In this document: positions 8,360 to 15,702 of the stretch, piece after piece
Position numbering within the stretch: the first letter of the stretch is position 1
Layout: every line of letters starts with the position of its first letter
Origin: Planctomycetaceae bacterium
GTDB taxonomy: Bacteria > Planctomycetota > Phycisphaerae > Phycisphaerales > SM1A02
Assembly: GCA_027490145.1 (NCBI GenBank)
Contig: JAIXYQ010000006.1
Coordinates: forward strand, 310,001-374,000
Direction of reading: 5' to 3'
DNA length: 64,000 nucleotides
The notes under the pieces: model-generated
The model's input: the letters and a program-made list of their open reading frames with translations, nothing else
What the model was told of the DNA's origin: nothing
The model's database searches: none
Program-made: the position numbers and the translations under genes

Positions 8360-8365
8360 TAGCAT
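8360..8365 (+). promoter_or_regulatory. -10-like TAGCAT before the first OmpH-like gene
   Basis: TAGCAT ends 7 nt before ATG 8373. Confidence 0.5.
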
Positions 8366-8372
8366 CGCCGGC

Positions 8373-9089
8373 ATGAAGCTCCCCAGCGCCATCGTGGCCG
8401 GTGCCTGTGCCGGCGCCGTCGCCAGCCTGCTCGTCACCGCCCTGCCCGCGCGCACCGTCGTGGCCGACGCCGTTCCGGCGAACGACCTTGGCCCCGCCGA
8501 ACGCCTGCTGCTCTCGTCGCAGGACGGCAAGGAACCGCTGGCGATCGTGAACCGCGGCGGCGCCCCCGGCTGGGGCAAGGAGGCGCGCGCCTGGAACATC
8601 GGGGCGCTGCACGTGAGCAAGATCCTGAACAAGGTGATCGAGGGCGAGCGCTACAAGGCCGAGCGCGACGCCATCACCGAAGAGGAGCGCAAGGGTCGCG
8701 AGGACTTCGACCGACGCTTCGCCGAGCTGCGCGAGAAGTACGGCCAGATCAAGCCCGACAGCCCCGAGCGCGCCGACGCCGAGCAGGCGATCGGTGCGTT
8801 CCGCCAGGAGTTCGAGATCTGGTCGCGCGGCATGCGCGAAGCACAGGCCAAGCTCTTCTCGGAACAGTACGACCGCGCCTACAAGGACGTTCGTGAGGCC
8901 ACGCAGGTCGTCTCGGACCGTCAGGGCATCGACATGGTGGTGCGCTTCATCCCCCCTGCCGACGCACTCGAGCCGGGTGAACCCGCGAGCGTCTTCCTGC
9001 AGCTGCAGGCACGCACCTTCGTGACCATGCCCGAGTCGATCGACCTCACGCAGGACGTGGCGAAGGAACTCAACATCACGCTCGACTGA
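8373..9089 (+). CDS. OmpH/Skp-like periplasmic protein
   Basis: 238 residues. A signal peptide or N-terminal anchor (residues 1-30, GACAGAVASLLVTALP) is followed by a long helical region. Residues about 85-170 are very rich in Glu, Arg, Lys and Ala (EEERKGREDFDRRFAELREK), a coiled coil as in the arms of Skp/OmpH. The closing TFVTMPESIDLTQDV part resembles the beta body of that family. Skp holds unfolded outer-membrane proteins in the periplasm. Together with the next gene, 13 nt downstream, it forms a likely two-gene envelope operon. Confidence 0.65.
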   Translation: MKLPSAIVAGACAGAVASLLVTALPARTVVADAVPANDLGPAERLLLSSQDGKEPLAIVNRGGAPGWGKEARAWNIGALHVSKILNKVIEGERYKAERDAITEEERKGREDFDRRFAELREKYGQIKPDSPERADAEQAIGAFRQEFEIWSRGMREAQAKLFSEQYDRAYKDVREATQVVSDRQGIDMVVRFIPPADALEPGEPASVFLQLQARTFVTMPESIDLTQDVAKELNITLD

Positions 9090-9102
9090 GCGGGAGCACG
9101 AC

Positions 9103-9855
9103 ATGAACACGCTGTCCAAGACGATCCTGATGGTGCTGCTCGCGCTGGGTGCGGCGATCGGTGGTTCCTTCGCCACCACGTCCACGGCGACCGCAGGCGA
9201 CGAAGCCCCCTCGGCGGCCAAGGCGGAGGCATCCCGCGGCGCCATCGGCTGCGCCGACGCGCGTTCGGTGATGCAGGCCTATCTCTACCGGGATTCGACG
9301 CTCGAGGCGATGACCGCGGCCCTCGATGCCAACGACGACCGCTGGCAGAAGTCCAACGACGCCTTCATGAAGGCGCAGCGCGAGGCGTTCGCCTCGGGCG
9401 AGGACGGCCCAACCGACGAGCAATGGAAGGCCGTGGAACTCGCGCGCCTGGGCCTGGCCGAGGTGCATGAGGCCGTGAGCGATGCCTTCGACAAGGTGCT
9501 CAGCGATCGCGCCCGCTCGGCGCAGCGCGACGTGGCGGCCGCGATCGAGCGCGTCGCCCAGGCACGAGGCTGCGCAGCCGTGCACCAGCGCAGTGCCTTC
9601 TGGGGACGCGAGCTGCCGGACGACGAGTACACCGACACCTTCGAGGAGTCCTCGCTGCTCTGGGCCGATGGCCTGATCGAGCTCAACGACGACCTGCTCA
9701 AGGACCTGGGCCTGCCGCGTGATGCGCTCGAGCCGTCGTCGACGCTCGCCGAGCGGGTCGAGGCGCTTTTCGCGCGCTTCCAGCGCATGACGACGATGCA
9801 GCCGCCGGAACTGCCCGAACTGGATGACGACGCCCCGGCTGCCCCCGGGACCTGA
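9103..9855 (+). CDS. Secreted OmpH-like coiled-coil protein
   Basis: 250 residues with a clear signal peptide (residues 1-31, ending TATA). It is helical and charged, with a C-terminus rich in acidic residues and proline (PPELPELDDDAP). Weak resemblance to OmpH-type proteins, plus position directly after the preceding Skp-like gene, suggests a related periplasmic role. A GGGAG lies 6-10 nt before ATG 9103, so this downstream gene may use a ribosome binding site. It ends 1 nt from the end of convergent lipB. Confidence 0.5.
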   Translation: MNTLSKTILMVLLALGAAIGGSFATTSTATAGDEAPSAAKAEASRGAIGCADARSVMQAYLYRDSTLEAMTAALDANDDRWQKSNDAFMKAQREAFASGEDGPTDEQWKAVELARLGLAEVHEAVSDAFDKVLSDRARSAQRDVAAAIERVAQARGCAAVHQRSAFWGRELPDDEYTDTFEESSLLWADGLIELNDDLLKDLGLPRDALEPSSTLAERVEALFARFQRMTTMQPPELPELDDDAPAAPGT

Positions 9856-9856
9856 T

Positions 9857-10555
9857 TCACGCCGGTCCGGTCGACGCGCTCGATCGCGCCAGCAGTTCGC
9901 CCACCCTCCGCTGCGCCTGCCGCGTGAGCTCCTCGCGCACGGCGCCGAAGGCCGGGCACGCGCTCCCGAGCTCGGCCGCCATGCTCGTCACCGGCCGACC
10001 CGCGAGCCCGCACGGCACGATCAGGTTGAAATGCGCAAGGTCCGGCGCCACGTTGAGCGCCAAGCCGTGCATCGTCACGTAGCGGCTCGCGCGTACGCCG
10101 AGCGCGCAGATCTTGCGCAGCGGTGCGGGCCCCACCCAGACGCCCGTCGCGCCGGCATCACGCTCTCCCGCGATGCCGAAGGCAGCCAGCGTGCCGAGCA
10201 CGATCTCCTCGAGCAGGCGCATGTGGCCATGGATCCCGATCCCCAGCCGGTTCAGGTCGAAGATTGCGTACGCCACGAGCTGCCCCGGGCCGTGGTAGGT
10301 GATGTCGCCGCCGCGATCGGTCTCGCGCACGGTCACCCCTGCACGGTTGAGCATGTCGGGCGTGGCGAGCAGGTTCGCCGCAGCGCCGGGGCGACGCGAC
10401 ACCGTGATGACCGCATCATGCTCGAGCACCAGCAGGTGCATCGGCTCGGCGGGGCCGCCGTCGCGCGCGGCGACCACGCGATCGTGCAACGCGCGCTGCA
10501 CGGCAAGCGCCTCGTCGTAGCCGATGCGGCCCAGGTCCTGGATCACGGGTTCCAT
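9857..10555 (-). CDS. lipB: Octanoyl-[acyl-carrier-protein]:protein N-octanoyltransferase LipB
   Basis: 232 residues from ATG 10555. It has RGGDITYHGPGQ (the lipoate-transferase family signature), Lys148 in KICALGV and the acyl-thioester Cys182 in VPCGL. LipB moves octanoate from ACP to lipoyl domains as the first step of lipoate synthesis. It diverges from lpxA across a 37-bp promoter region; TAGACT on the minus strand ends 11 nt before the start. Confidence 0.95.
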   Translation of the reverse strand: MEPVIQDLGRIGYDEALAVQRALHDRVVAARDGGPAEPMHLLVLEHDAVITVSRRPGAAANLLATPDMLNRAGVTVRETDRGGDITYHGPGQLVAYAIFDLNRLGIGIHGHMRLLEEIVLGTLAAFGIAGERDAGATGVWVGPAPLRKICALGVRASRYVTMHGLALNVAPDLAHFNLIVPCGLAGRPVTSMAAELGSACPAFGAVREELTRQAQRRVGELLARSSASTGPA

Positions 10556-10566
10556 GACGGTGCGTG

Positions 10567-10582
10567 AGTCTACGACTACAGT
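10567..10582. promoter_or_regulatory. Divergent -10 boxes for lipB and lpxA
   Basis: TAGACT on the minus strand (10567-10572) serves lipB with an 11-nt gap. TACAGT on the plus strand (10577-10582) serves lpxA with a 10-nt gap. Both fit within the 37-bp intergenic stretch, so the two promoters must overlap. Confidence 0.5.
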
Positions 10583-10592
10583 CCGGTCGACC

Positions 10593-11387
10593 ATGATCCA
10601 TCCAAGCGCAGTCATTGATGGCGACGTCACGATCGGCGAGGGTTGCGAGATCGGCCCGCACTGCACGATCACCGGCACGGTCACGCTCGGGGCCCACAAC
10701 CGCCTGCTCGCGGGCGTGCACCTGTCGGGTCCGCTCACGATCGGCGAGGGCAACATCATGTTCCCGGGCTGCTGCCTGGGCTTCGCGCCGCAGGACACGG
10801 GCTTCCCCTGGGACAAGCCGGGGCCGGGGCTCGTGATCGGCAGCCACAACACCTTCCGCGAGGGCGTGGCGATCCACCGGGGCAAGACCGACCAGCCCAC
10901 GCGGATCGGCAACCACACCTACTGGATGAGCTGCTCCCACGCGGGCCATGACTGCCAGGTCGGCGACCGCTGCATCATCGGCAGCGGGTCCCTGCTGGCC
11001 GGCCACGTCGAGCTGGCCGACCGCGTGCTCATGTCGGGCAACACCAGCCTGCACCAGTTCGTGCGCGTGGGGACGGGCGCCATGCTCAGCGGCCACGCCG
11101 GCAGCGTGCGTGACGTGCTGCCTTGGTTCACGGTGACCACCATGAACTTCTGCGGCAGCGTGAACGTGGTCGGCCTGCGCCGTAACGGGTTCACCCCCGA
11201 GCAGATCGACACCGTGCGCTGGATCTACCGCACGCTGTGCCTCTCGCGCAGCCTGCCGAGCGCCCGCGTGGCCGCGGTGCGCGAACGCGCCGGCGACCCG
11301 CTCGTGGATGAGTACCTGCGCTTCATCGATGGCTCCAAGCGCGGCCTCTGCCTGCGCGGCGGCCGGCGCACCGGCGATGAGGGGTGA
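10593..11387 (+). CDS. lpxA: UDP-N-acetylglucosamine acyltransferase LpxA (lipid A synthesis)
   Basis: 264 residues, the usual length. Left-handed beta-helix hexapeptide repeats run from residue 1 (IHPSAVIDGDVTIGEGCEIG) to about 190, followed by the helical C-terminal part. CSHAGHDC at 114-121 matches the NAHIAHDC active-site segment, making His119 the likely catalytic base. LpxA puts the first acyl chain on UDP-GlcNAc. With kdsB, it points to a Kdo-type lipopolysaccharide. Confidence 0.9.
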   Translation: MIHPSAVIDGDVTIGEGCEIGPHCTITGTVTLGAHNRLLAGVHLSGPLTIGEGNIMFPGCCLGFAPQDTGFPWDKPGPGLVIGSHNTFREGVAIHRGKTDQPTRIGNHTYWMSCSHAGHDCQVGDRCIIGSGSLLAGHVELADRVLMSGNTSLHQFVRVGTGAMLSGHAGSVRDVLPWFTVTTMNFCGSVNVVGLRRNGFTPEQIDTVRWIYRTLCLSRSLPSARVAAVRERAGDPLVDEYLRFIDGSKRGLCLRGGRRTGDEG

Positions 11388-11392
11388 GGGGC

Positions 11393-11398
11393 TAGACT
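11393..11398 (+). promoter_or_regulatory. -10-like TAGACT before the MBL hydrolase
   Basis: TAGACT ends 9 nt before ATG 11408. Confidence 0.5.
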
Positions 11399-11407
11399 CC
11401 TTCCGCC

Positions 11408-12277
11408 ATGGACGGCGCGCAACTCTCGATCACGATGCTCGGCAGCGGCTCGAGCGGCAACGCCGCCATCGTGCAGTTCGGGTCGATCACGCGCCGCATC
11501 GTGCTGCTCGATGCGGGCCTGAGCCCGCGGCGCGTGCGCGAGGGGCTCCTGCACCGCTGCCCGCCCGGCACCGAACTCGGCGCCATCCTGCTCACGCACC
11601 TCGACGGCGACCACTGGCACCGTGGTTGGTCGGCGCAGCTGGCGCGACGCGGGGTACCGGTGCTGCTGCGTGCAGCCCACTACGCAGGCGCCCTGGCGCT
11701 GGGGATCCCTCGCCCCTGCCTGCATGTCGTCGAAGGCGAGGCCGCCCTCGGCGAGCACCTGCGCGTGCGCGCGGTGCGCACGCCGCACGACGAGCACGGC
11801 AGTACGGCCTTCGTCATCGACACGCCCGCGGGCCGCATCGGCTGGGCCACCGACCTGGGCAGCGTGCACGAGGAACTCGTGGAAGCCCTCACCGGAGTCG
11901 ACCTGCTCGGCCTCGAGTGCAACTACGACGAGGCGCTGCAGCGCGAGAGCCCGCGCCCCTGGCACCTGAAGCAACGCATCATGGGCGGGCATGGCCACCT
12001 CTCGAACGACCAGGCGATGGATGCGCTCGATCGGATCCGTGCGGTGGCCGACCCGGCGGCGATCGGGCTGCTGCACCTGTCCCGAGACTGCAATTGCCCG
12101 CACCTGGTGTCCCGGCTCCTGGCCTCACGCCACACCGACCTCGCTGCGCGCACGGTGATCGCGCGCCGCAGCGAGCCCAGTCCTGCGCTGCGCTTCACGC
12201 GCTCCAACGAACCGCAGGCCCCTGCAGGTCACCCAGCGCCCGCTCATGCATGGCCCGCCACGCGGGTGCCGGCGTGA
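11408..12277 (+). CDS. MBL-fold metallo-hydrolase (YycJ/WalJ-like)
   Basis: 289 residues. It opens TMLGSGSSGNAAIVQ, typical of YycJ-like metallo-beta-lactamase proteins, and has THLDGDHWH near residues 64-72 as the metal-binding HxDGDH variant. Later ligands are visible in TPHDEHG, ATDLG and GGHGHLS. These proteins are hydrolases, often nucleases; substrate unknown here. The last 25 residues are Pro/Ala-rich and look like run-on. The final 83 bp overlap the 3' end of the convergent gene on the minus strand. Confidence 0.8.
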   Translation: MDGAQLSITMLGSGSSGNAAIVQFGSITRRIVLLDAGLSPRRVREGLLHRCPPGTELGAILLTHLDGDHWHRGWSAQLARRGVPVLLRAAHYAGALALGIPRPCLHVVEGEAALGEHLRVRAVRTPHDEHGSTAFVIDTPAGRIGWATDLGSVHEELVEALTGVDLLGLECNYDEALQRESPRPWHLKQRIMGGHGHLSNDQAMDALDRIRAVADPAAIGLLHLSRDCNCPHLVSRLLASRHTDLAARTVIARRSEPSPALRFTRSNEPQAPAGHPAPAHAWPATRVPA

Positions 12278-12938
12278 GCCATCCACCGACGCGCCGGCCA
12301 TCCTCGTCGATCGGCACGACGAGCGGCATGCCGGGCGGCAGTTCCTCCATCGGTGCCACCACGTCCTGCACCACGCGCCCCGCATCGTCGAGCTGTCGGT
12401 AGACCTGGCTCGGCCCATGCGCTGCATCGCGCACCGTGAGCCCGGGCACGACCAGGTCATCCCGGTCGATCCACCAAGCCACGGGTGATCCCGGCAACAC
12501 CGGCGTGCCCGGCTGCATGCACGCGAGCGTGCCGCAGGGCTCGCCGAGCTCGACGTCGGGCACGATGAAGCGCCCCGGCCCGGGCCACACCGCCTCGCGG
12601 CAACCAGCCTGCCGTGACGCCTCGACCGCCAGCCGCGCCTCGTCGACGATGTCCGCAATCTCGTTGGGCGCTTCGTCGCCCCACACACCGACCAGACGCT
12701 CGACGGCCGACTCGATCGTGGCGCGCGCGTGGTCGCGGCACCAGGGCCGCTCGCATGGCGGCACCGTGGCGAGTTCTCGCAGCGCGTGCGTGACCGCCTG
12801 CAGCTGGATCAACCACGGCACGCTCGCGCGCGCACGACCGGCATCGCCCTCCATGGGCCACGAACCGGACGCCGCGGCCAGCTCCGTCCACCGTCCGACC
12901 ATCGCGGCCCACGCCATGCTTCGTCCGGCATTTTCCAT
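12195..12938 (-). CDS. Hypothetical protein, unrecognised
   Basis: 247 residues from ATG 12938; an upstream in-frame ATG at 12962 is possible. The nearer start is preferred because TACGCT ends 6 nt before it. No family recognised. The sequence is soluble, rich in Trp and Pro, with no signal peptide and four Cys in the first half (two in PPCERPWCRDH). The second half has repeated VPG/VVP segments (FIVPDVELGEP, VVPGLTVRDA, LVVPIDEDGR), perhaps a small beta domain. Its 3' end overlaps the MBL gene by 83 bp tail to tail. Confidence 0.6.
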   Translation of the reverse strand: MENAGRSMAWAAMVGRWTELAAASGSWPMEGDAGRARASVPWLIQLQAVTHALRELATVPPCERPWCRDHARATIESAVERLVGVWGDEAPNEIADIVDEARLAVEASRQAGCREAVWPGPGRFIVPDVELGEPCGTLACMQPGTPVLPGSPVAWWIDRDDLVVPGLTVRDAAHGPSQVYRQLDDAGRVVQDVVAPMEELPPGMPLVVPIDEDGRRVGGWLTPAPAWRAMHERALGDLQGPAVRWSA

Positions 12939-12944
12939 CGGGAA

Positions 12945-12980
12945 AGCGTAGCGAACCGCCATCGAGGGCTGCGCTACCCT
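12945..12980. promoter_or_regulatory. Divergent -10 boxes (hypothetical gene and purF)
   Basis: TACGCT on the minus strand (12945-12950) is 6 nt from ATG 12938. TACCCT on the plus strand (12975-12980) is 11 nt from purF ATG 12992. Confidence 0.45.
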
Positions 12981-12991
12981 CCTTGCTCCCC

Positions 12992-14908
12992 ATGAGCGAT
13001 GAACTGACCCACGAATGCGGCATCGCGGCAGTGCGACTCAAGCACCCGCTGGAGTGGTACCGGCAGCATCACGGCGACGCGCTGTGGGGCCTGCGTCGGC
13101 TCTACCTGCTCATGGAGAAGCAGCACAACCGCGGACAGGACGGCGCCGGGATCGCGAGCGTGCGCTTCGACATGCCCGCCGGCGACGAGTACCTGAACCG
13201 CCTGCGCAACGCCAAGCGGAGCCCGATCGAGCGCATCTTCGACGAAGCCACCGAGCCCGCGCGCGAACTCGGACCGCACGCCCTCGCCACCATGCCGATG
13301 CTCGAGCTCAAGCGCGCCATGCCCATGCTGGGCGAGGCGATGATCGGCCACCTGCGTTACGGCACGCACGGCGGACGTGGCCAGTCGATCTGCCATCCGT
13401 TCATCCGCCGCCACAGCGTGGCCGCCCGCACGCTGGCGCTCTGCGGCAACTTCAACATGACCAATGCTCCCGAGCTCTTCCAGACGCTCGTCGGGTACGG
13501 CGTGCACCCGGTCGGCGAGAGCGACACGGGCGTGGTGCTCGAGAAGATCGCCCATTCGATCGACCGCGAACACAACCAGCTCCGAGCGAGCATGGGCCCG
13601 GGCTCGATCCGGAACCTGGAAGGTGCGCAACTGGTCGAGGAGAGCGCGCGCCAGGTTGACTGGAAGCGCGTGCTCGAGTGGGCCGCGGAGCATTTCGACG
13701 GCGGCTACGTGCTGGCGGGCCTGGTGGGCAGCGGCGACCTGTTCGTCTGCCGGGATCCCAACGGCATCCGCCCGGCCTTCATCCTCGAGACCGACGAGGT
13801 GGTCGCGATCGCGAGCGAACGCCCGGCGCTGGCGGGCGTCTTCGGGGTGGACGACTCGCTCGTGCGGCCACTGCCCCCGGGTCACGCGCTGACCGTCCGC
13901 CGCGACGGATCGGTGCGGTGCGAGCGCTTCGCGCCCGAGCGCCCGCTGCGCCAGTGCTCGTTCGAACGCATCTACTTCAGCCGCGGCAACGACCGCGACA
14001 TCTACCGCGAACGCAAGGCGCTCGGCCGCAACCTCGCCACGATCGTGCATCAGGCGCTCAACCGACGGCTCGAGGATGCGGTCTTCAGCTTCATCCCCAA
14101 CACGAGCGAGAGCGCGTACATCGGCCTGATCGAGGGGATCGAGGCGATCCAGCGCTCGCACCACGCTGACCTGGCCTGGAGCCTGATGCAGTGCGGCGAG
14201 CTCACCCGCGATCGGCTCGAGTTCCTGATGGACATCCACCCGCGTGCGGACAAGGTCGCGCACAAGGACCAGAAGCTCCGCACCTTCATCACGCACGATG
14301 CCGCACGCAAGGACCTGGTCAGCCACGTCTACGACATCACGCGCGGCACGTTGGGTCCGGGCGACACGCTGGTGGTGGTCGACGACAGCATCGTGCGCGG
14401 CACCACGCTGCGCGACTCGGTCATCACGATGCTCTCCCGGCTCGGGCCCGCGCGGATCATCGTCGCCAGCAGTGCGCCGCCCATCATGTACCCGGACTGC
14501 TACGGGATCGACATGAGCCACCTCGGTCGCTTCATCGCCTTCGAAGCCGCCGTCAACATCGTCACCGCCCGCGGTCAGGCCGGCGTGCTCGACGAGATCG
14601 ACCTCGCGTGCCGGGCGCAGGCCGACCTGCCTGCGTCGAAGATGCGCAACCACGTGAAGCGGCTGTACGACCTCGTCACCCACCAGGACCTGTGCTCGGA
14701 AGTGGCTCGGCTCATCACACCGCGCGGTGTTCCCTGGAACGGAACCGTCGAAGTCGTCTACCAGACCGTGGACGGGCTTCGTCAGGCCATGCCCGGGCAC
14801 ACCGGGGACTGGTACTTCACCGGCGATTACCCAACGCCCGGTGGTTACCGGGTCCTGAATCGCGCTTATCTGAACTGGCGCAACGGCATCGATGGCCGGG
14901 CCTACTGA
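12992..14908 (+). CDS. purF: Amidophosphoribosyltransferase PurF (long form)
   Basis: 638 residues. The glutaminase domain starts CGIAAVR with the nucleophile at Cys9, preceded by an eight-residue leader that is presumably removed, as in B. subtilis PurF. RGQDGAG, GHLRYGTHG and SDTG complete the Ntn-hydrolase part. The phosphoribosyltransferase part has the PRPP loop VVVDDSIVRGTT near 461-472. PurF makes phosphoribosylamine, the first step of purine synthesis. It is over 120 residues longer than the E. coli enzyme, with extra sequence after the substrate loops and at the C-terminus. Confidence 0.92.
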   Translation: MSDELTHECGIAAVRLKHPLEWYRQHHGDALWGLRRLYLLMEKQHNRGQDGAGIASVRFDMPAGDEYLNRLRNAKRSPIERIFDEATEPARELGPHALATMPMLELKRAMPMLGEAMIGHLRYGTHGGRGQSICHPFIRRHSVAARTLALCGNFNMTNAPELFQTLVGYGVHPVGESDTGVVLEKIAHSIDREHNQLRASMGPGSIRNLEGAQLVEESARQVDWKRVLEWAAEHFDGGYVLAGLVGSGDLFVCRDPNGIRPAFILETDEVVAIASERPALAGVFGVDDSLVRPLPPGHALTVRRDGSVRCERFAPERPLRQCSFERIYFSRGNDRDIYRERKALGRNLATIVHQALNRRLEDAVFSFIPNTSESAYIGLIEGIEAIQRSHHADLAWSLMQCGELTRDRLEFLMDIHPRADKVAHKDQKLRTFITHDAARKDLVSHVYDITRGTLGPGDTLVVVDDSIVRGTTLRDSVITMLSRLGPARIIVASSAPPIMYPDCYGIDMSHLGRFIAFEAAVNIVTARGQAGVLDEIDLACRAQADLPASKMRNHVKRLYDLVTHQDLCSEVARLITPRGVPWNGTVEVVYQTVDGLRQAMPGHTGDWYFTGDYPTPGGYRVLNRAYLNWRNGIDGRAY

Positions 14909-14926
14909 CCCACGTCTCCAAGCCGC

Positions 14927-14955
14927 TTGACATCCGACGCGATTTGCTGTGCAAT
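14927..14955 (+). promoter_or_regulatory. Promoter of rpsD (TTGACA, 17-bp spacer, TGCAAT)
   Basis: A consensus -35 TTGACA (14927-14932) and a -10-like TGCAAT (14950-14955) lie 24 nt before ATG 14980. It is the best -35/-10 pair in the window. Confidence 0.6.
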
Positions 14956-14979
14956 CGCCGATTCCCCAATCGAGAACAT

Positions 14980-15582
14980 ATGGCACGCTACACAGGTCCA
15001 AAGGTCCGTCTCTCTCGCCGCGTCGGTGTCCCCATCGCGGATACCCCGAAGCACACCGCCAAGCGGCAGCTGACGCCTCCCGGTCCGCACGGCTTCCGCG
15101 GCAAGCGCCCGAAGCCCTACGGCATCCGCCTGGATGAGAAGCAGAAGCTCAAGTTCCACTACTGCGTGATGGAGCGTCAGTTCCGCCGCATGCTGGCGGA
15201 AGCCGGCTCGAGCAAGGGCAACACCGGCGAGGTGCTGCTGCAGATGCTCGAGCGTCGTCTCGACAACGTCGTGCGTCGCGCGGGCTTCGGTCGCACCATC
15301 TGGGCCGCTCGCCAGATCGTGGCCCACGGCCACGTGCTCGTGAACGGCAAGAAGGTCGACCGTCCGTCGTTCCCGGTCAGCCCCAACGACGTCATCTCGA
15401 TCAAGAAGGAGAATGTCCAGAAGCTCGTTCGCGAGACCATGGAATCGCTCGCCGGCCACGTCACGCCGGGCTGGATCGAGGTCAACCCCGCCGAACTGAC
15501 GATCAAGGTGCTCGTGCTCCCCTCCTCGGAGCAGGTCCCCTTCGACGTCAACACCAACTTCATCGTCGAGTTCTACCGCTGA
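14980..15582 (+). CDS. rpsD: 30S ribosomal protein S4
   Basis: 200 residues, normal length. It begins MARYTGPKVRLSRRVG and contains the S4 RNA-binding domain (LERRLDNVVRRAGF, ARQIVAHGHVLVNGKKV). It nucleates 30S assembly on 16S rRNA. Here it is a single-gene unit with its own promoter and terminator between purF and a chaperone gene, rather than next to rpoA. Confidence 0.98.
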   Translation: MARYTGPKVRLSRRVGVPIADTPKHTAKRQLTPPGPHGFRGKRPKPYGIRLDEKQKLKFHYCVMERQFRRMLAEAGSSKGNTGEVLLQMLERRLDNVVRRAGFGRTIWAARQIVAHGHVLVNGKKVDRPSFPVSPNDVISIKKENVQKLVRETMESLAGHVTPGWIEVNPAELTIKVLVLPSSEQVPFDVNTNFIVEFYR

Positions 15583-15604
15583 ACCCGGCGACAGCCGCAA
15601 GCCC

Positions 15605-15644
15605 CGAGGGCGTGGACGAGTTCCGTCCGCGCCCTCGTTCGTTT
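15605..15644 (+). terminator. Rho-independent terminator after rpsD
   Basis: Two 14-nt arms (15605-15618 and 15624-15637, with one G-T pair) around a 5-nt loop are followed by TTCGTTT. Confidence 0.85.
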
Positions 15645-15702
15645 CCGCGATAGATTCCATGCCCCGGCAGGCCACGCTGCCTGCCCTCCGAGGCCCAGAA
15701 CC

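Noticed and set aside
6195..9245. 1016-residue frame antisense to lepA and the OmpH-like gene
   Set aside because: Mirror image of codon bias in real genes; Leu/Asp/Val/Arg repeats without any domain.
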